From positions 18,701,765 through 18,765,764 of the forward strand of contig NC_087078.1 in NCBI RefSeq assembly GCF_026151205.1: a stretch of 64,000 bases of DNA, written 5' to 3'. The notes under the pieces were generated by a model that worked only from the letters and a program-made list of their open reading frames with translations, did not search any database and was not told the origin of the DNA. The position numbers and the translations under genes were made by a program. Position 1 is the stretch's first letter. The number at the start of each line of letters is the position of its first letter. Origin of the DNA: Bolinopsis microptera. Taxonomy: Eukaryota > Ctenophora > Tentaculata > Lobata > Bolinopsidae. This document shows, one piece after another, positions 35,972 to 46,941 of the stretch.

Positions 35972-37346
35972 CTGAAATTGGAGGAATGTTACTCCTTTAT
36001 AATATTATCACTGCTTTATTATTCAACAATTACAGTCTGATTCAGATTTATAGGCAAGTTTTAGAACTTAGTGTTATTGGTGGCTTGTTTTAGTTTTACC
36101 AGATAGTTAAGAACTAGAAGGAAAGTGTCTAAAAGTTATATATTTCCATTGAATCCGATAAAACCAAAATTTAAGGTTTCTTCAAAAATTTATAAAATTG
36201 TTGATGTATATCTCAGTTTCATAACAAAAAACATGCCACTCAGTATTTTTGATGAATTGTTGATAACTGGTTTTTCAGACCGTATACGAGTTTCTAGATA
36301 GAGGTTGGGATGTATGATAACAATCTTGTTACTGTCGATAATTTGTTAAAATTTCAGGTACGGTACATACATATATCGAAGACCGATATTTGCACAGTAG
36401 ATTTCCAAAATGTCAAGAGTGACAAAAATAGTCCTGACATTCTTGATATTTTCGACGTGGGTGGATGAATGTCAAACAAGTGGGAAAATTTATTGAATTT
36501 TTCTAAATTTCTGACAAGCCCATGTTAAGAATTTCGAAGGAATTTGTTGACAATCTCTTATGACACACCATAACCTGAATTTTAAAGATGGATGTCGGAA
36601 ATGTGGAAAGTTTTGAACATTTCTCAACCTCAAAAATTACAATATTTTGAGATGGACTACCCCAAACTGTAAACTTCTCTGTGAGAAGTACAGTGACATA
36701 AAAATTGAAAGCTCACGCTCAGTGGTCATCTAATTTTTAAACCACATTGATAAGTCGTGATTACAGAAAAATATAAAGTTCACTAGTTGACTGTTTTTGA
36801 TTGGGTGTGCAGTGAGCAGCTAAAGTCAAACTCAGATTAGCTAGGCAATCCGTTAGTCGTGCGTCATATTATGCTTTTAACACAAACTAGCTAACTTTAA
36901 CACTAACTAGCTAACTTTAACACTAACTAACTGTGATAACTAATAAAAAACAGTCTAAGGAACAAAGCTGGCCAACATATTTGCGATCAAGAACCACAAA
37001 TAACTGGGTTAACACTTAACAAGTTGGATTCTCTTACAAGGGCGTAGCCAGGAATGAGGAAAATTCAAGAAAAGTTATATTTTCCCATTTTTTGCTAACA
37101 ACAGCCCCGGTCTTACAATGCATGTATCTCGAAAAGGGGTATAAGATGACTGAGGTAGAGGGTAAAAGGCCCTGGCAGAGGCTTGGAAATAAAGCAGGCA
37201 TCTACCCGAATATCCCACACCAAAAACATACAGTACCTCAGGCTGGAACAGGGACAAAGTCCTGATAAAGTTCGCGGTCGAGGTAGATGGCGAGGTCGAG
37301 GGCGAGGTCGAGGGAGAGGTCATGGTTAAGAGTCGAGATATGCACT

Positions 37347-37412
37347 ATGGTCACAGAGGAGTCACAGAGGAGTCACAGAGGAGTCACAGAGGAGTCACAG
37401 AGGAGTCACAGA
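37347..37412. repeat. 11-bp tandem repeat (gtcacagagga)n, ~6 copies
   Basis: Perfect direct units inside the giant gene's intron. Just upstream (37284-37322) there is a run of cgaggt(a/c)ga hexamer-like repeats. Confidence 0.9.
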
Positions 37413-37797
37413 GTTGTCTCAGAGGAATCACACTACGATCACAGCACAGTCAAACAGTATGACAACAATTGGATGACGCCCAGAAATCTAGCATACACAC
37501 AGAGAGAGCAAGGAACCACTCAAACTACACGATGTGTGAGAGATATGCAAATATGTGACTGAGTGAAGAACGGCAGGACTAGTGCAGGAACACCTATACA
37601 CAGTACAGATAACAGAGAGGGGTTGTCAGTGTAACTATACACACACAATGACAGGATTACTAGAGCCAATGTTTGGGTTGAGTACCAAATAGAGGTGACT
37701 GGCGCCACAAAAATGTGCAGAGCATGTTGTCATCAAGGTTATCGGGGGATATAATCATGGATATCTGTGACATATTGTGGTGATAAGACTTACTACA

Positions 37798-37868
37798 ATG
37801 CATGAACTAAGGGTCCTTATTTTGTCGGCACTGCACTGGTTCCTCGCGGTTGCACCAGGATCTTATCA
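37798..37868 (+). CDS. Signal-peptide exon of a nested secreted protein
   Basis: ATG CAT GAA… encodes MHELRVLILSALHWFLAVAP followed by GSYQ: a short polar start, a 14-residue hydrophobic core and an A-V-A cleavage-type site. It ends at donor TTATCA|GTAAGG in phase 2, and the next codon unspliced is TAA. The downstream exon at 38465 takes phase 1, so at least one exon between them is still missing. The donor region is tandemly repeated (37848-37935). Confidence 0.45.
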
Positions 37869-37935
37869 GTAAGGAGCACCAGGATCAGTAAGGAGCACCA
37901 GGATCAGTAAGGAGCACCAGGATCTTATCAGTAAG
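37848..37935 (+). repeat. Tandem copies of exon end plus 5' splice site
   Basis: The block gcaccaggatc(ttat)ca|gtaagga occurs four times in a row, with and without the ttat insert. Each copy recreates CA|GTAAGG. Only the first keeps the signal-peptide frame. Confidence 0.85.
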
Positions 37936-38326
37936 GAGCGTTTGAACAGTTTCAAAATAGTTGACAACTACCACGTCGGTGTTATTTCCACTACAAAGAA
38001 ATGTTGTGCCAATCTGTGTAACCTAACTTGAATCAAACCCAATAAACACATTTTCAACCGAAAAGGCTTCGCAATAGGTCACCCATGACCATTGACCAAA
38101 TCAGTAGTTACAATTCCCCCATCAGGATACATGTTTCCCACGTTTACCAAAAAGTCATTTACAGGATAAAGTAAATTGAAAATGTAATTTTATAAACGAG
38201 CGACTACTCAATCCCCGGGACAGTTTAAAGTTGAAAAAAAGGCCAAATTCTTGAATTTTTCTGATCTGGTCTAGGATTAACTGGTCGGAAGTTTGAAATT
38301 TCACTACATCCCAAATAGCTTCATAC

Positions 38327-38412
38327 AGTAAAACCCCGATTTACCACAGAGTTTAGAGGAAAGGAAACATCCGCGGTAAATAGGGGTTCGCGGTAAATCG
38401 GGGTTTAGTTTG
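38327..38412. repeat. Inverted-repeat element (AAACCCCGATTTACC ends)
   Basis: AAACCCCGATTTACC at about 38332 is mirrored by GGTAAATCGGGGTTT at about 38392, with an internal degenerate copy (ggtaaataggggtt). The ends and the ~80-bp size suggest a small MITE. Confidence 0.7.
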
Positions 38413-38464
38413 TTTGTTTAAGTTACCCTGTCATCATCATCAGCTTGCACGTGCCAAATAACAG

Positions 38465-38611
38465 CTGATATTATCTCCCTCTGCCTGCTCTTCCTCCGCA
38501 AGGTATTCCACTCCCTGGGCGAGATACCGTCCGTGTTCTCCGAGTCACAGCTCCACGACCGAGAGTACGAAGAGGCTCGTCTCGTCGTCATGGTGACGGA
38601 TCACGTGTCAG
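38465..38611 (+). CDS. Helical exon of the nested secreted-protein gene
   Basis: Acceptor CCAAATAACAG|CT, donor GTGTCAG|GTAACT, phase 1 both ends. It encodes DIISLCLLFLRKVFHSLGEI, then PSVFSESQLHDREYEEARLV and VMVTDHVS. It is amphipathic, probably alpha-helical, with one cysteine. The GC-richer, stop-free frame contrasts with the flanks. It joins in phase to 39059. The donor is repeated three times in tandem. Confidence 0.6.
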
Positions 38612-38656
38612 GTAACTTTGTCACGTGATCAGGTAACTTTGTCACGTGATCAGATG
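38605..38656 (+). repeat. Three 21-bp copies of a 5' splice-site segment
   Basis: The unit gtaactttgtcacgtgatca plus g follows the exon end, giving …GTCAG|GTAACT, ATCAG|GTAACT, ATCAG. Each AG|GT is a potential donor, and each unit contains TCACGTGA. Confidence 0.9.
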
Positions 38657-39058
38657 TATGTGACGTGATTATCAGCCGAAAATCAGGTTTGAAAACAACT
38701 GGAAACGATTTTACGGTAACAAAGTATCCCTGACACAACTTTTCACTGAGGACAAGTCACCAAGTCTAGGGCTTGAAAAGGTCAGATTCTGTAAACAGAC
38801 GAGGAATAGTCGGAGGAATTAGTTTCTGAAGTCTTCTGACTTGGCTGTAACGTAACCACTCCCAAATACCGTCTGTTATGGGACAGTATGACAACTTTTG
38901 AGCGAGATGTTGTCCTGAAAAACACGACCAGTGTCTATTTCGCTGCAAGGTCGTTTTGAAAGAAGCACTGAACTGGCTGCTTACCCTATTTGAATCGTTT
39001 CCTAAATTCTCTTTCAACGAACTAACTCTTTAAAATCTCGTCTTGGTGTTTTTCTCAG

Positions 39059-39175
39059 CGTACGTGAAGTTTCTAAACCAGTATCTGAAGAATATGAGGT
39101 GTCGTAGTGAAGTTGCTGCGCCTGCTGTCGACATTCCACACTACATGAGCTGGGAATCTAACGAAAAGAGTAAAA
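39059..39175 (+). CDS. Helical exon of the nested secreted-protein gene
   Basis: Acceptor GTGTTTTTCTCAG|CG, donor AGTAAAA|GTGAGA, 117 bases, phase 1 both ends. It encodes AYVKFLNQYLKNMRCRSEVA and then PAVDIPHYMSWESNEKSK. The joined upstream sequence reads DHVSAYVKFLNQYLK without a break. One cysteine. Confidence 0.65.
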
Positions 39176-39418
39176 GTGAGACGCGTTTGTCAAAGGGAAA
39201 AAAGCAGCAGCCGTACTTGAATAGTAATCGTACGAGAAAGGCACTCAACGCATTTCTATCACCTTTATGCGCATAATTAGCTTCAACTTATTCGTATATT
39301 AAGTTTGTAGTTAAGTAAAGCGTGTCATGCGCTCATTATCAACCCAATAGCAGCTGCCTGGTATCGGCTCGGGCACGCTGGGCTAACTCCGTGTTCTGTC
39401 ACTTTTCATTTGAGCCAG

Positions 39419-39543
39419 AAGACCGGACCAAGTGTCACAAAGTGCTGCTCTGGGAGCGTTCATCACACGCGGGGAGGACGGCGCGGGAACTGTTCACACA
39501 CCGGCGTGTGGTAGAGGGTAGAGTTCCCTCAGTATCTTACTGA
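39419..39543 (+). CDS. Terminal exon of the nested secreted-protein gene
   Basis: Acceptor TTTTCATTTGAGCCAG|AA in phase 1 fits the previous donor. The frame reads DRTKCHKVLLWERSSHAGRT then ARELFTHRRVVEGRVPSVSY, and TGA. With the three upstream exons this makes a leader plus a >=125-residue, Arg/Lys-rich, mostly helical protein with three cysteines. I do not recognise it. The small secreted helical layout is reminiscent of cytokine-like factors, but that is speculation. Confidence 0.55.
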
Positions 39544-40690
39544 TCAGTACTCAGAATATGTTAGCTCATGGTGAACCGAGAATGGGAAGATGTCGAGTAT
39601 ATATAAATAATATATAAATATTATATGTAATGTGAGCTGCAGCGTTTCTCAAGACCTAGGCCACGCCTCGCACACTAACACGTAGCACCTAGTCGGACAC
39701 AACGATAATGGAGGTGGGAAACTGTGTCAAAGAAATCTTAATTTTGGTAGAGAAAATAAAGAAGAATAAAGGATCACATGAGGTCGTGAACTTTAAGGAG
39801 GAACACGTGACCAAGTAATGAGAGTAAAATCTTTGTGCGGAGGTAAAGTGCAGGTAAAATTGGTAAAGGTTGTTAACAGTGCTGGTTAATGCTCGTTACA
39901 CTGGGTGGTTATGTTACCTTCCCGGGGGAGCAGGGGGCGCTGCAAATTTGTCCCCATCGGGCCCAACATACTCTAGTCGGCCTTGATTAGGGTAATTTTA
40001 AAGATCGAGCAGCGTGTTGATGTTCTTAATGTTACAAGGCGGTAAAGATAATTCGTATAAAGATATCCATCCTAATGAGAACATTGGTTACCCGTTACTG
40101 TCACTAACGAAATAACTCCTCTTTCGATTAGCATGCAATCGCTTTTACATTATGTTTATTGTACAGATCAAGATTAGAGCTACGGTTCATGACTCCATTA
40201 TCCATCAAACTTGAGATATTTCCAAATTATCAGATTTAGCGTGCTGCCTGCTGGAGGCATGGTACAGGAATACAACTATAAAGCCCGGAGCAGATCAACT
40301 AGGCACATCATATTAGCACACAAAATAAAAACAATATACCAAACTGACAGACTAATTGGTACTTATTTCGTTAAGATAGAAAAGTTGTGAAATCGGTCAA
40401 AACCAAAAAACGCGTACAGACTTGTCGGCAGGCACCAATGCAAAGTGCGCGCAGAGAGGTATATATTTTTCAGCGTGCTAAAACGATATTTATCTTTACT
40501 GCTGCGCGCCAGACATGAAGTCTGGCTTTCTAACGCTCAATTTTAGTTCGATTGATTGGCGCCCATTCTGGCTTGAGTTATGTTTTGAAATTCGAGCGAG
40601 TAGGCGTGTTTCTGGATTGCCATATATCACGGTGTTCACCTAATAAACGGTTATTTGTAAACAATGTGCATTTTATGCTATTGTTTAGAG
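39544..40690. other. Intronic, non-coding
   Basis: AT-rich with a short hairpin ccagacatgaagtctgg near 40511. No exon was seen. Confidence 0.35.
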
Positions 40691-40885
40691 TGGATATATA
40701 TACATATCACCGGAGACTCGCGGGCGGAACAAAATATTGCACGCGCACGCGCGTGCAATATTTCATATGTCCCCGAGGGCGCTAGCCCGAGGAGGACATA
40801 TTTTCGTATAGCACGGAGGGCCCATCGGGCCCGAGTGCTATACGATTTTTCCGCCCGCGGGTCGAGGTGATGTGGATTATATCCA
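40690..40885. mobile_element. Fold-back element with nested perfect hairpins
   Basis: Consecutive palindromes: aatattgcacgcg…cgcgtgcaatatt; atatgtcc(ccgagggcgctagcccgagg)aggacatat; gtatagcac(ggagggccc…gggcccga)gtgctatac. All lie inside the outer arms cgcgggcgga…tccgcccgcg and (further out) gatatatata…/tggattatatcc. The GC-rich loops and nested symmetry suit a non-autonomous fold-back transposon. The frames here are artefacts. Confidence 0.7.
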
Positions 40886-41459
40886 CCAGCGGGCGTATTA
40901 CAGTTAATATATAATTTTATAAATAAACAATGGAGCTTGTATAAAAGTCATCTCTAGAAAAGGTCGCCACTAATTGTTGTAACCATGGTAACACGTCACG
41001 TGTTCAATGTAAGTCAATCATAAAGGGCTGTGTCGTATATAGGGGCTGGAGATGCACTGCATTCCTGGGCCGTGGGAATAATGAATGTAATGTCAGTGAC
41101 GATGAATATCAATAATATAGGGGGATTATAGTGCTGATGTGTATTATGTAGTGTGTTATAATAACTTTGATATAAATCAAAGTATCATGTCATCTGCTCA
41201 CGAGCTGCATGAACAGCCCTACCGGACACCAAAATAAAATGTATATAGTCAGTGTAATAAGGAATTTCACATGGAGACGATACAGAAACTGAAAATATTT
41301 TAGAGAACTCCGGGCTATATTGCTACTGGTCAAATTAAATGTCACTTGTTAGCGGGCTATATCATGAGCGGGCTGTAGAGATATCGGGCCCTTTGACAGC
41401 GGGCTGGTGATAGCCCGCTATGCGAAAAAGCGCACGCTGGTGGATATAATAACAAATAA

Positions 41460-41625
41460 TCGTCTGCGTGGGAAGCGAATAGTGCATTATAGTGCATTGT
41501 AGTACATTATAGTGCATATTGATATAGTGCATTGTAACAACACACTTCATGTTATAGTGACGTCACGAGATAGGCTGGAAGAGCGTGGGAAGCGAATGTA
41601 TTAACCACTATACCACCCGGCCACT
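41460..41625 (-). mobile_element. SINE-like sequence with a tRNA-type head
   Basis: On the minus strand 41622-41585 reads GGCCGGGTGGTATAGTGGTT then AATAC…, which has the D-arm and box A (TGGTATAGTGG) of Asp/Glu/Gly-type tRNAs. No matching box B or acceptor 3' half follows, so it is not a functional tRNA. The adjoining segment (tgtaacaacac…catgttata(g/a)tgacgtcacgagata preceded by agtgcattgtagtgcatt units) recurs at 42113-42181, as expected of an interspersed element. Confidence 0.5.
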
Positions 41626-42198
41626 ATATCATGTATATGGATGGATATTTGTTCAAAAATTCCAGCAATTTCCAAGCTTCTATCGTTTCAAATAAACGTA
41701 CAATGAGCTATTGAAAACAGTCTGACATTGAACCCAAACTTCAACATAATTACACGGATTTTAAAAAATATCAATATCTCAGCAATCCAAGTTTTCCAAG
41801 AGACAAGAGTTGTGCGCTCTGAGATCAGTATGGCTACAATAACTACATCTACACAAATACAATGATACCAAATATTTTAACCACCTAATATTAAAAGTTT
41901 TACAATCTTGGCAACGAATCACGAAAACAGCAAATTAAAAGGAAGACTTTTATGTGTTGTGTCTAGCTGTCTGCAGCACAGCTTGCGATCACACCGTTAC
42001 CACGTGATCACAAAGTTACCATGACAACTTGGTTACATGACAAAAGGTCGACAAACATGGCTATTGTAACATGGTGTGAGTACTAAAATAGAGAGCTTTG
42101 TAACAATACCAAAATAGTGCATTGTAGTGCATTGTAGTGCATTGTAACAACACCCTCCATGTTATAATGACGTCACGAGATATTATTATGAAGTCTGG

Positions 42199-42474
42199 AA
42201 GTTGGGTGGAAGTTGGGATTGTAAGGGACATAACTCTCAAGTACAATGGTCTGATTTGTACAAGTCGGGAAACTTCTGGAATACATCACCCTCAGTTGAC
42301 AGCTCTATTCCGACTGAGATCACGGTATGTTCAGAGCAGCGGGCAAAATCCAAGGGAAGTTATAGGCTTGAATACGTGTCAATACAGAGTACATACTGGT
42401 GTGAAATAGCAAGAGGAGGTGTTATTTTCAGTAACCACGGACAAAGATTTGGAGGATTTAATTCAAAGAAATAG
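42199..42474 (+). CDS. Ig V-like exon, nested
   Basis: The plus frame runs from about an acceptor-like TCTGGAAG|TTG to TAG 42472-42474. It has the two-cysteine Ig layout: GSWDCKGHNSQVQW (B-strand Cys, C-strand Trp ten residues on) and SYRLEYVSIQSTYWCEIA (L-x-x-V…Y-x-C of strand F). The C-to-C spacing is about 60 residues. A donor-like GAGGAG|GTGTTA after …CEIARG would leave phase 1, the usual Ig exon phase. The frame starts only with non-ATG codons, so it is an internal exon. It abuts a SINE-like repeat. A hydrophobic frame at 43550-43700 followed by DRSLRKQPGTRITISDLIDQ might be the TM and tail, but its acceptor is weak. Confidence 0.45.
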   Translation, partial: KLGGSWDCKGHNSQVQWSDLYKSGNFWNTSPSVDSSIPTEITVCSEQRAKSKGSYRLEYVSIQSTYWCEIARGGVIFSNHGQRFGGFNSKK

Positions 42475-43100
42475 GATTTAAGAAGGTCTTAAAAAGCTGA
42501 TTGATAATTTGAAGAACTAGGATCTAAGGAGTTCTGAGAAAGCTGTTGAATAATTTATATAACTATAAGCAACCATGAACTAATAAATGTCACAACTATG
42601 TGGGCGTATCAGTTTGTCAATGGCGAGAATTAGCATTAATCGAGACAAATTTAAATAAAATTCTCTGAAAATAATTAGTCTCGGAGTGGTTGAGAACACA
42701 GCTAAAGAGGGCAGTACGTTACACCCTTACGCAGTTCACCTCACCCACTCCCCACTAGTTGACCTCACCCACTCCCCGCTGACGGAGGGTTACTTCGTGG
42801 GTGGGGCCAGATTAACTACAACTCAGAGAGGCGTCAATATTACCATACTTGTTAAATAATCCCAGTCAAAGTAAATGAGCATATTAACAAACGCACTAAC
42901 GCAAAGGCTCTTTAACTTTATTTTATGAGTCAATCCAAGTCAAGATCTGAGGAGCTGGGAGGGATGTGGTTTGCTGCGGAGTGTTTAGTTAAAGCAAGGA
43001 ATTAGAGGTGGATTATTAGAGGTGGTTTATTAGAGGTTTGTTAGAGGTGGTTTAATCGTGCAGGTAGATTGCTATTTCACAACATTTAGATTAGTGTGGA

Positions 43101-43292
43101 TCTAGGGGATGTAGAGGGTAGATGTAGGAAATGTAGACAGTAGAGGGTAGATTAAGGGAATGTAGAGGGTAGATGTAGGAAATGTAGACAGTAGAGGGTA
43201 GATTAAGGGAATGTAGAGGGTAGATATAGGAAATGTAGACAGTAGAGGGTAGATTAAGGGAATGTAGAGGGTAGATGTAGGAAATGTAGATA
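43101..43292. repeat. 51-bp minisatellite, ~3.7 copies
   Basis: The unit contains ggaatgtagagggtagatgt, then aggaaatgtagacagtag and agggtagattaag. Copies start 51 bp apart near 43151 and 43202. Confidence 0.9.
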
Positions 43293-45740
43293 ATATATTA
43301 AGGGGAGGTAAAGCGTAAGAAAACAGGCTGGAAATATTTTTGACTCCGGCTAGACGTAAAAATGCAGAGAATGAGAGGTACTGGAAGTGTACCAAAGAAT
43401 GCGGTGGATATATAGGGTGTTTTTATGAAGGAGCAATCTATATATATATTTGTTAAATAAGTGCGGACATGTGCAGGTTAGCGGATGTCTGAATTGCTTG
43501 CGGAGGTCTGAAAGTTGCTAAATCAGAGACTGAAATAAACTGAAACAGTAAGTTGTGTACTTCATAGCAACAACTGTCTTAACTTTGTTACATATTATGT
43601 ATGGGAGTTCTATTTTTCTGATTTGTTTTTTAGATAGGTCACTCCGCAAGCAACCAGGCACCAGGATTACTATTTCAGACCTTATCGATCAATAACATTT
43701 AAGAGTAGTAAACTTCAAACCCTAAACGCTACATGACACAAGTAAATATATAAACCTAAACAAAAATGTAAAAGTTGTACAAAGAATAAAGTGTCGAGCA
43801 AAGTAAATTTAGATGTCACGAAAGTGAGATGTAGTTTTAAAGAGCGGCTCACGAATCAATCGAATTTCGTTAAATGTTAAAAGTATATTTTTAAAAGCAA
43901 ATTTTCAAAATTCCACCACAAAGAAAAGGTTCAAATATTTAAAATGACCAGTAATTTTTCTTTAGCAGAGTTAGTGAGTTTACTACAGCTTCGTTACCAG
44001 AAAGGCTTATTATTAAGAAACGTCAAGTAAACTGAGATGAACCGCTTACTACTAAGCCCAAAAATAGGCTTGGTCAAGGAAGTCGACTGTATGCTTTGGC
44101 AAACACTTGTGTGGTCTTTAATTATCTAAACTTATTCCTACCCTGTATCCTTCTTCAATTATGGCACTAAAAGTAACATTCATCAAATCTAATCTTAAGT
44201 ACCCTGTACCTATTCATATCTCAAGTGTTCACAAGGACTACACAATGACGCACAAAATAGAGTTCCGAGGATGGACTATAGGATGGAGCGGACTATTTTA
44301 AATTCTCACGAATTCAATGCGAGGAGCGTTCTTCTTCTAATTGTTAAGCAGCCAATACTGTCCGCAGGATGCAGGAGTAGAAGGTAAGAAAGCTGCACAG
44401 GGGACACAGAAGTGTGCATTAAGTGTGCTGGCATTTGTTAACGATATAAGCAAGTAAAGACACACCTTCCAAATATCTGTACACTGAAGTTTATATGAAG
44501 CTCATTAGTAAAGAGTATAATATATAAAGAAAAGTGGCATTAGTATAGAGTTTCTCGTGGGACTGATCGATCGAGGAAATCAGGATTTAATGAAAGAAAG
44601 TAACAAAGTTTACTCTGTTGTATCCCCCTACCCCCTTTTTTCCACAGAAGCGATTGCTAACTCGCCGATGGAGCCTCCGCCTTCCGGAAAAGGAAATTCT
44701 TCAGTCAAAAAACCTCGTAGTTCATACGGAAATTATTATAGACAATATAAATATTCAATCATGGAATTTCAGGGCTTTATTAACGCAAAATCACGATAAG
44801 AAGCCAACTGCAGTGCGGAAGGGCACTCCAAAAAGTGAAACTGAACTTTGTTGCACATTTTAAAAGCGGAACTAAACTATCTATCTCCATTTCAACGGGA
44901 CACGATAGCACATCTTTTTGAATATCCCTGAATAATTTACAGCTCTGACATCTCCACTGAATATGCAGCTGCAGGGCGTGAACTGGCAATGCATACAATT
45001 TGTCGCGGGAAAAGTTTCACACTTGAATGTTTTCTAGTGACCTACAATTACACCTGATAATACGTGGCAGAGCATGCCGGAATGAGAGGTAGAGTTTGAA
45101 GACCAAACACCTGATTACCTTATTTGGAAGTCAGTTTTAAAAATGCGGAAGTTTGCGGTCCATTAAGCATACCAAGTGGTCACGTGGTTGAGATATTCGG
45201 ACGTTATTTCAGTGACGCACGTGTGACAAACGTTTGATAAGCTGCGTGAAATACGCTGGATAAAACCACGAGTTAAGCCTATAACAGTAAACGTACAATG
45301 TTACAACTCGGTAAATACGTAAATATAGCAAGACTAAGTTCTAACACAGCATAAAATTACAGTGGTCTAAGATGGAACACTGTCACTGCAATCAGTTACA
45401 CAGTTACACAGTATGTATTGAATGGACCATTGAAGGGCGCTAGCGGGAAACGTCCTCGTTTTAAATTGCCGGGTTGGTATTTCAGGAAGCCTGACTTATC
45501 TCGGAGAGCGGCAGAATCAGCGTCTGGTGCACCCGATCAGGGGAGCGGAAGGGAGGGACACAAACAATATGAATACGAAGAGAGCTGAATAAAATGTCGA
45601 ACAAACCAGCATTTTGTCATTGTACAGATTCCCAGTACTCGGTCCTGACTTGCAGGCACAACCTCCCCCCCTGCTCCCGTCATGACATACTAGTTCTAAT
45701 TTTACTCAAAGATAAAACATTACATTGTTAAGATTTCAAG

Positions 45741-46033
45741 AATGTTGTTTTCCCAAAACGGCCATCATGAGACAAACCAAATACAGCGCGGCAAACCTAA
45801 AATATCGCGTTAAACTATATGATAAAAACTCAACACTTAGCAGTACTCCGGAGAGGGAGGATCTCACTGTGCATACTGATGTAGACAATAGGTTTTGTGA
45901 GTTAAACCTAACGAGTGTGGACCCAGCCCGAGAAGAGACGAGAAGCCCAGAAAGCTCGAGAACAGACCTGAGTACGGCAGGAGGGGGGAAGTTTAGTTGT
46001 AATGATTCAGAGTCAGATTGTATCATGGTTTGA
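45741..46033 (+). CDS. Tail-like terminal exon, nested
   Basis: From a possible acceptor GATTTCAAG|AA the plus frame is open for 96 codons to TGA. It includes TAIMRQTKYSAANLKYRVKL and YDKNSTLSSTPEREDL. It then has an acidic Ser/Thr-rich part (SVDPAREETRSPESSRTD) and the end FSCNDSESDCIMV. It is hydrophilic with no TM, and I-x-V at the C-terminus fits a class II PDZ ligand. It could be the cytoplasmic tail of a receptor whose upstream exons are not identified, or a small gene from ATG 45767 (88 residues). It lies in the same giant-gene intron as the Ig-like exon. Confidence 0.4.
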
Positions 46034-46847
46034 GATGATGCGGTGTCAAAATGTGGTTATCAACAATTTGGTAATGTTGTCTGTTTGACAAGTTTTCTGT
46101 GCCAACTGCACCGTGGAAATGATATCATAATATGTCTGAGTTCTAACCGTGGCTACAACGGAAACTAACGAGTAAAACTACAGGTAAATGAACTTTGTGA
46201 GTTTAACAAAGGAAACGTATAATGGTTCAGTTCACAATTATAATATCCATGCTGTTATTGGCATTGTGCGCTGTTTGTGCTCTGTTTGTGCGCTGTTTGT
46301 GCGCTGTTTGTGCGCTGTTATTGGCATTGTGCGCTGTTCTATGTATAATTGTATAATTGTGGGGTGGTGCCTGAAATATCACTGAACTTTAGTGTGAGGG
46401 CTATTTGAACGATAATCTCAGATTAAATTTTGTTGATAATTTTAATAAGGCATTAGGGGGCCAAGATAATTGTTTCTCGTTATTTTGCAAAAATTATAAT
46501 TGACATTCGTTCTGAATTACGTCATTACGCATACATGTAAAATTACAACTGTCAACTTTCCAACTGTCAACTTTGAAACTCCGTTTATGGTATGCAGTGT
46601 TTAAGGTATGCATAAAAGAATTCATTGCACAAGATTTTTAAAATTCTCTAGCTTCCATATTCGCAAATTTAATCTGTGCGTTCTACATCAATTAAAATTC
46701 GAACTCAAGTGGCATATTATAAATCACTTATAGTGATGTTCAAGCCAACATTTTCAAATGACAGTTTTTAGGGTGTCAACCCCCGCCCACCATGACCTAC
46801 CTTGGTTTCCCTGTTTAACATTAATGATCCCAAAATAAATAACTCAC

Positions 46848-46941
46848 CTTGTCGACAAAAACACTGTTCCCATCTTCTTCTTCTTCTTCAGCGACTTGAT
46901 CCGGGAAATTAACAGCTACCGGCGGCTTCTTCTGCTGAGCT
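46848..46941 (-). CDS. Exon of the giant gene, acidic run
   Basis: Acceptor CAAATTCCAG|A, donor GACAAG|GTGAGT, 94 bases, phase 2 in and phase 0 out. It encodes AQQKKPPVAVNFPDQVAEEE then EEDGNSVFVDK. One of the other frames ends in TAA within 11 codons. It joins 47688 (AC|A) and 35971 in phase. Confidence 0.8.

Noticed and set aside
41585-41622. Functional tRNA gene
   Set aside because: Only a D-arm/anticodon-side half with box A; no box B or acceptor closure.
43550-43700. Hydrophobic frame followed by a basic tail
   Set aside because: The hydrophobic part is the pyrimidine tract of a plausible acceptor; its own acceptor is weak. Mentioned only as an alternative.
44557-44863. Overlapping plus frames, one with a WNFRALL segment like a LINE endonuclease start
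   Set aside because: Non-ATG start and too short. The resemblance is limited to a few residues with no catalytic motif.
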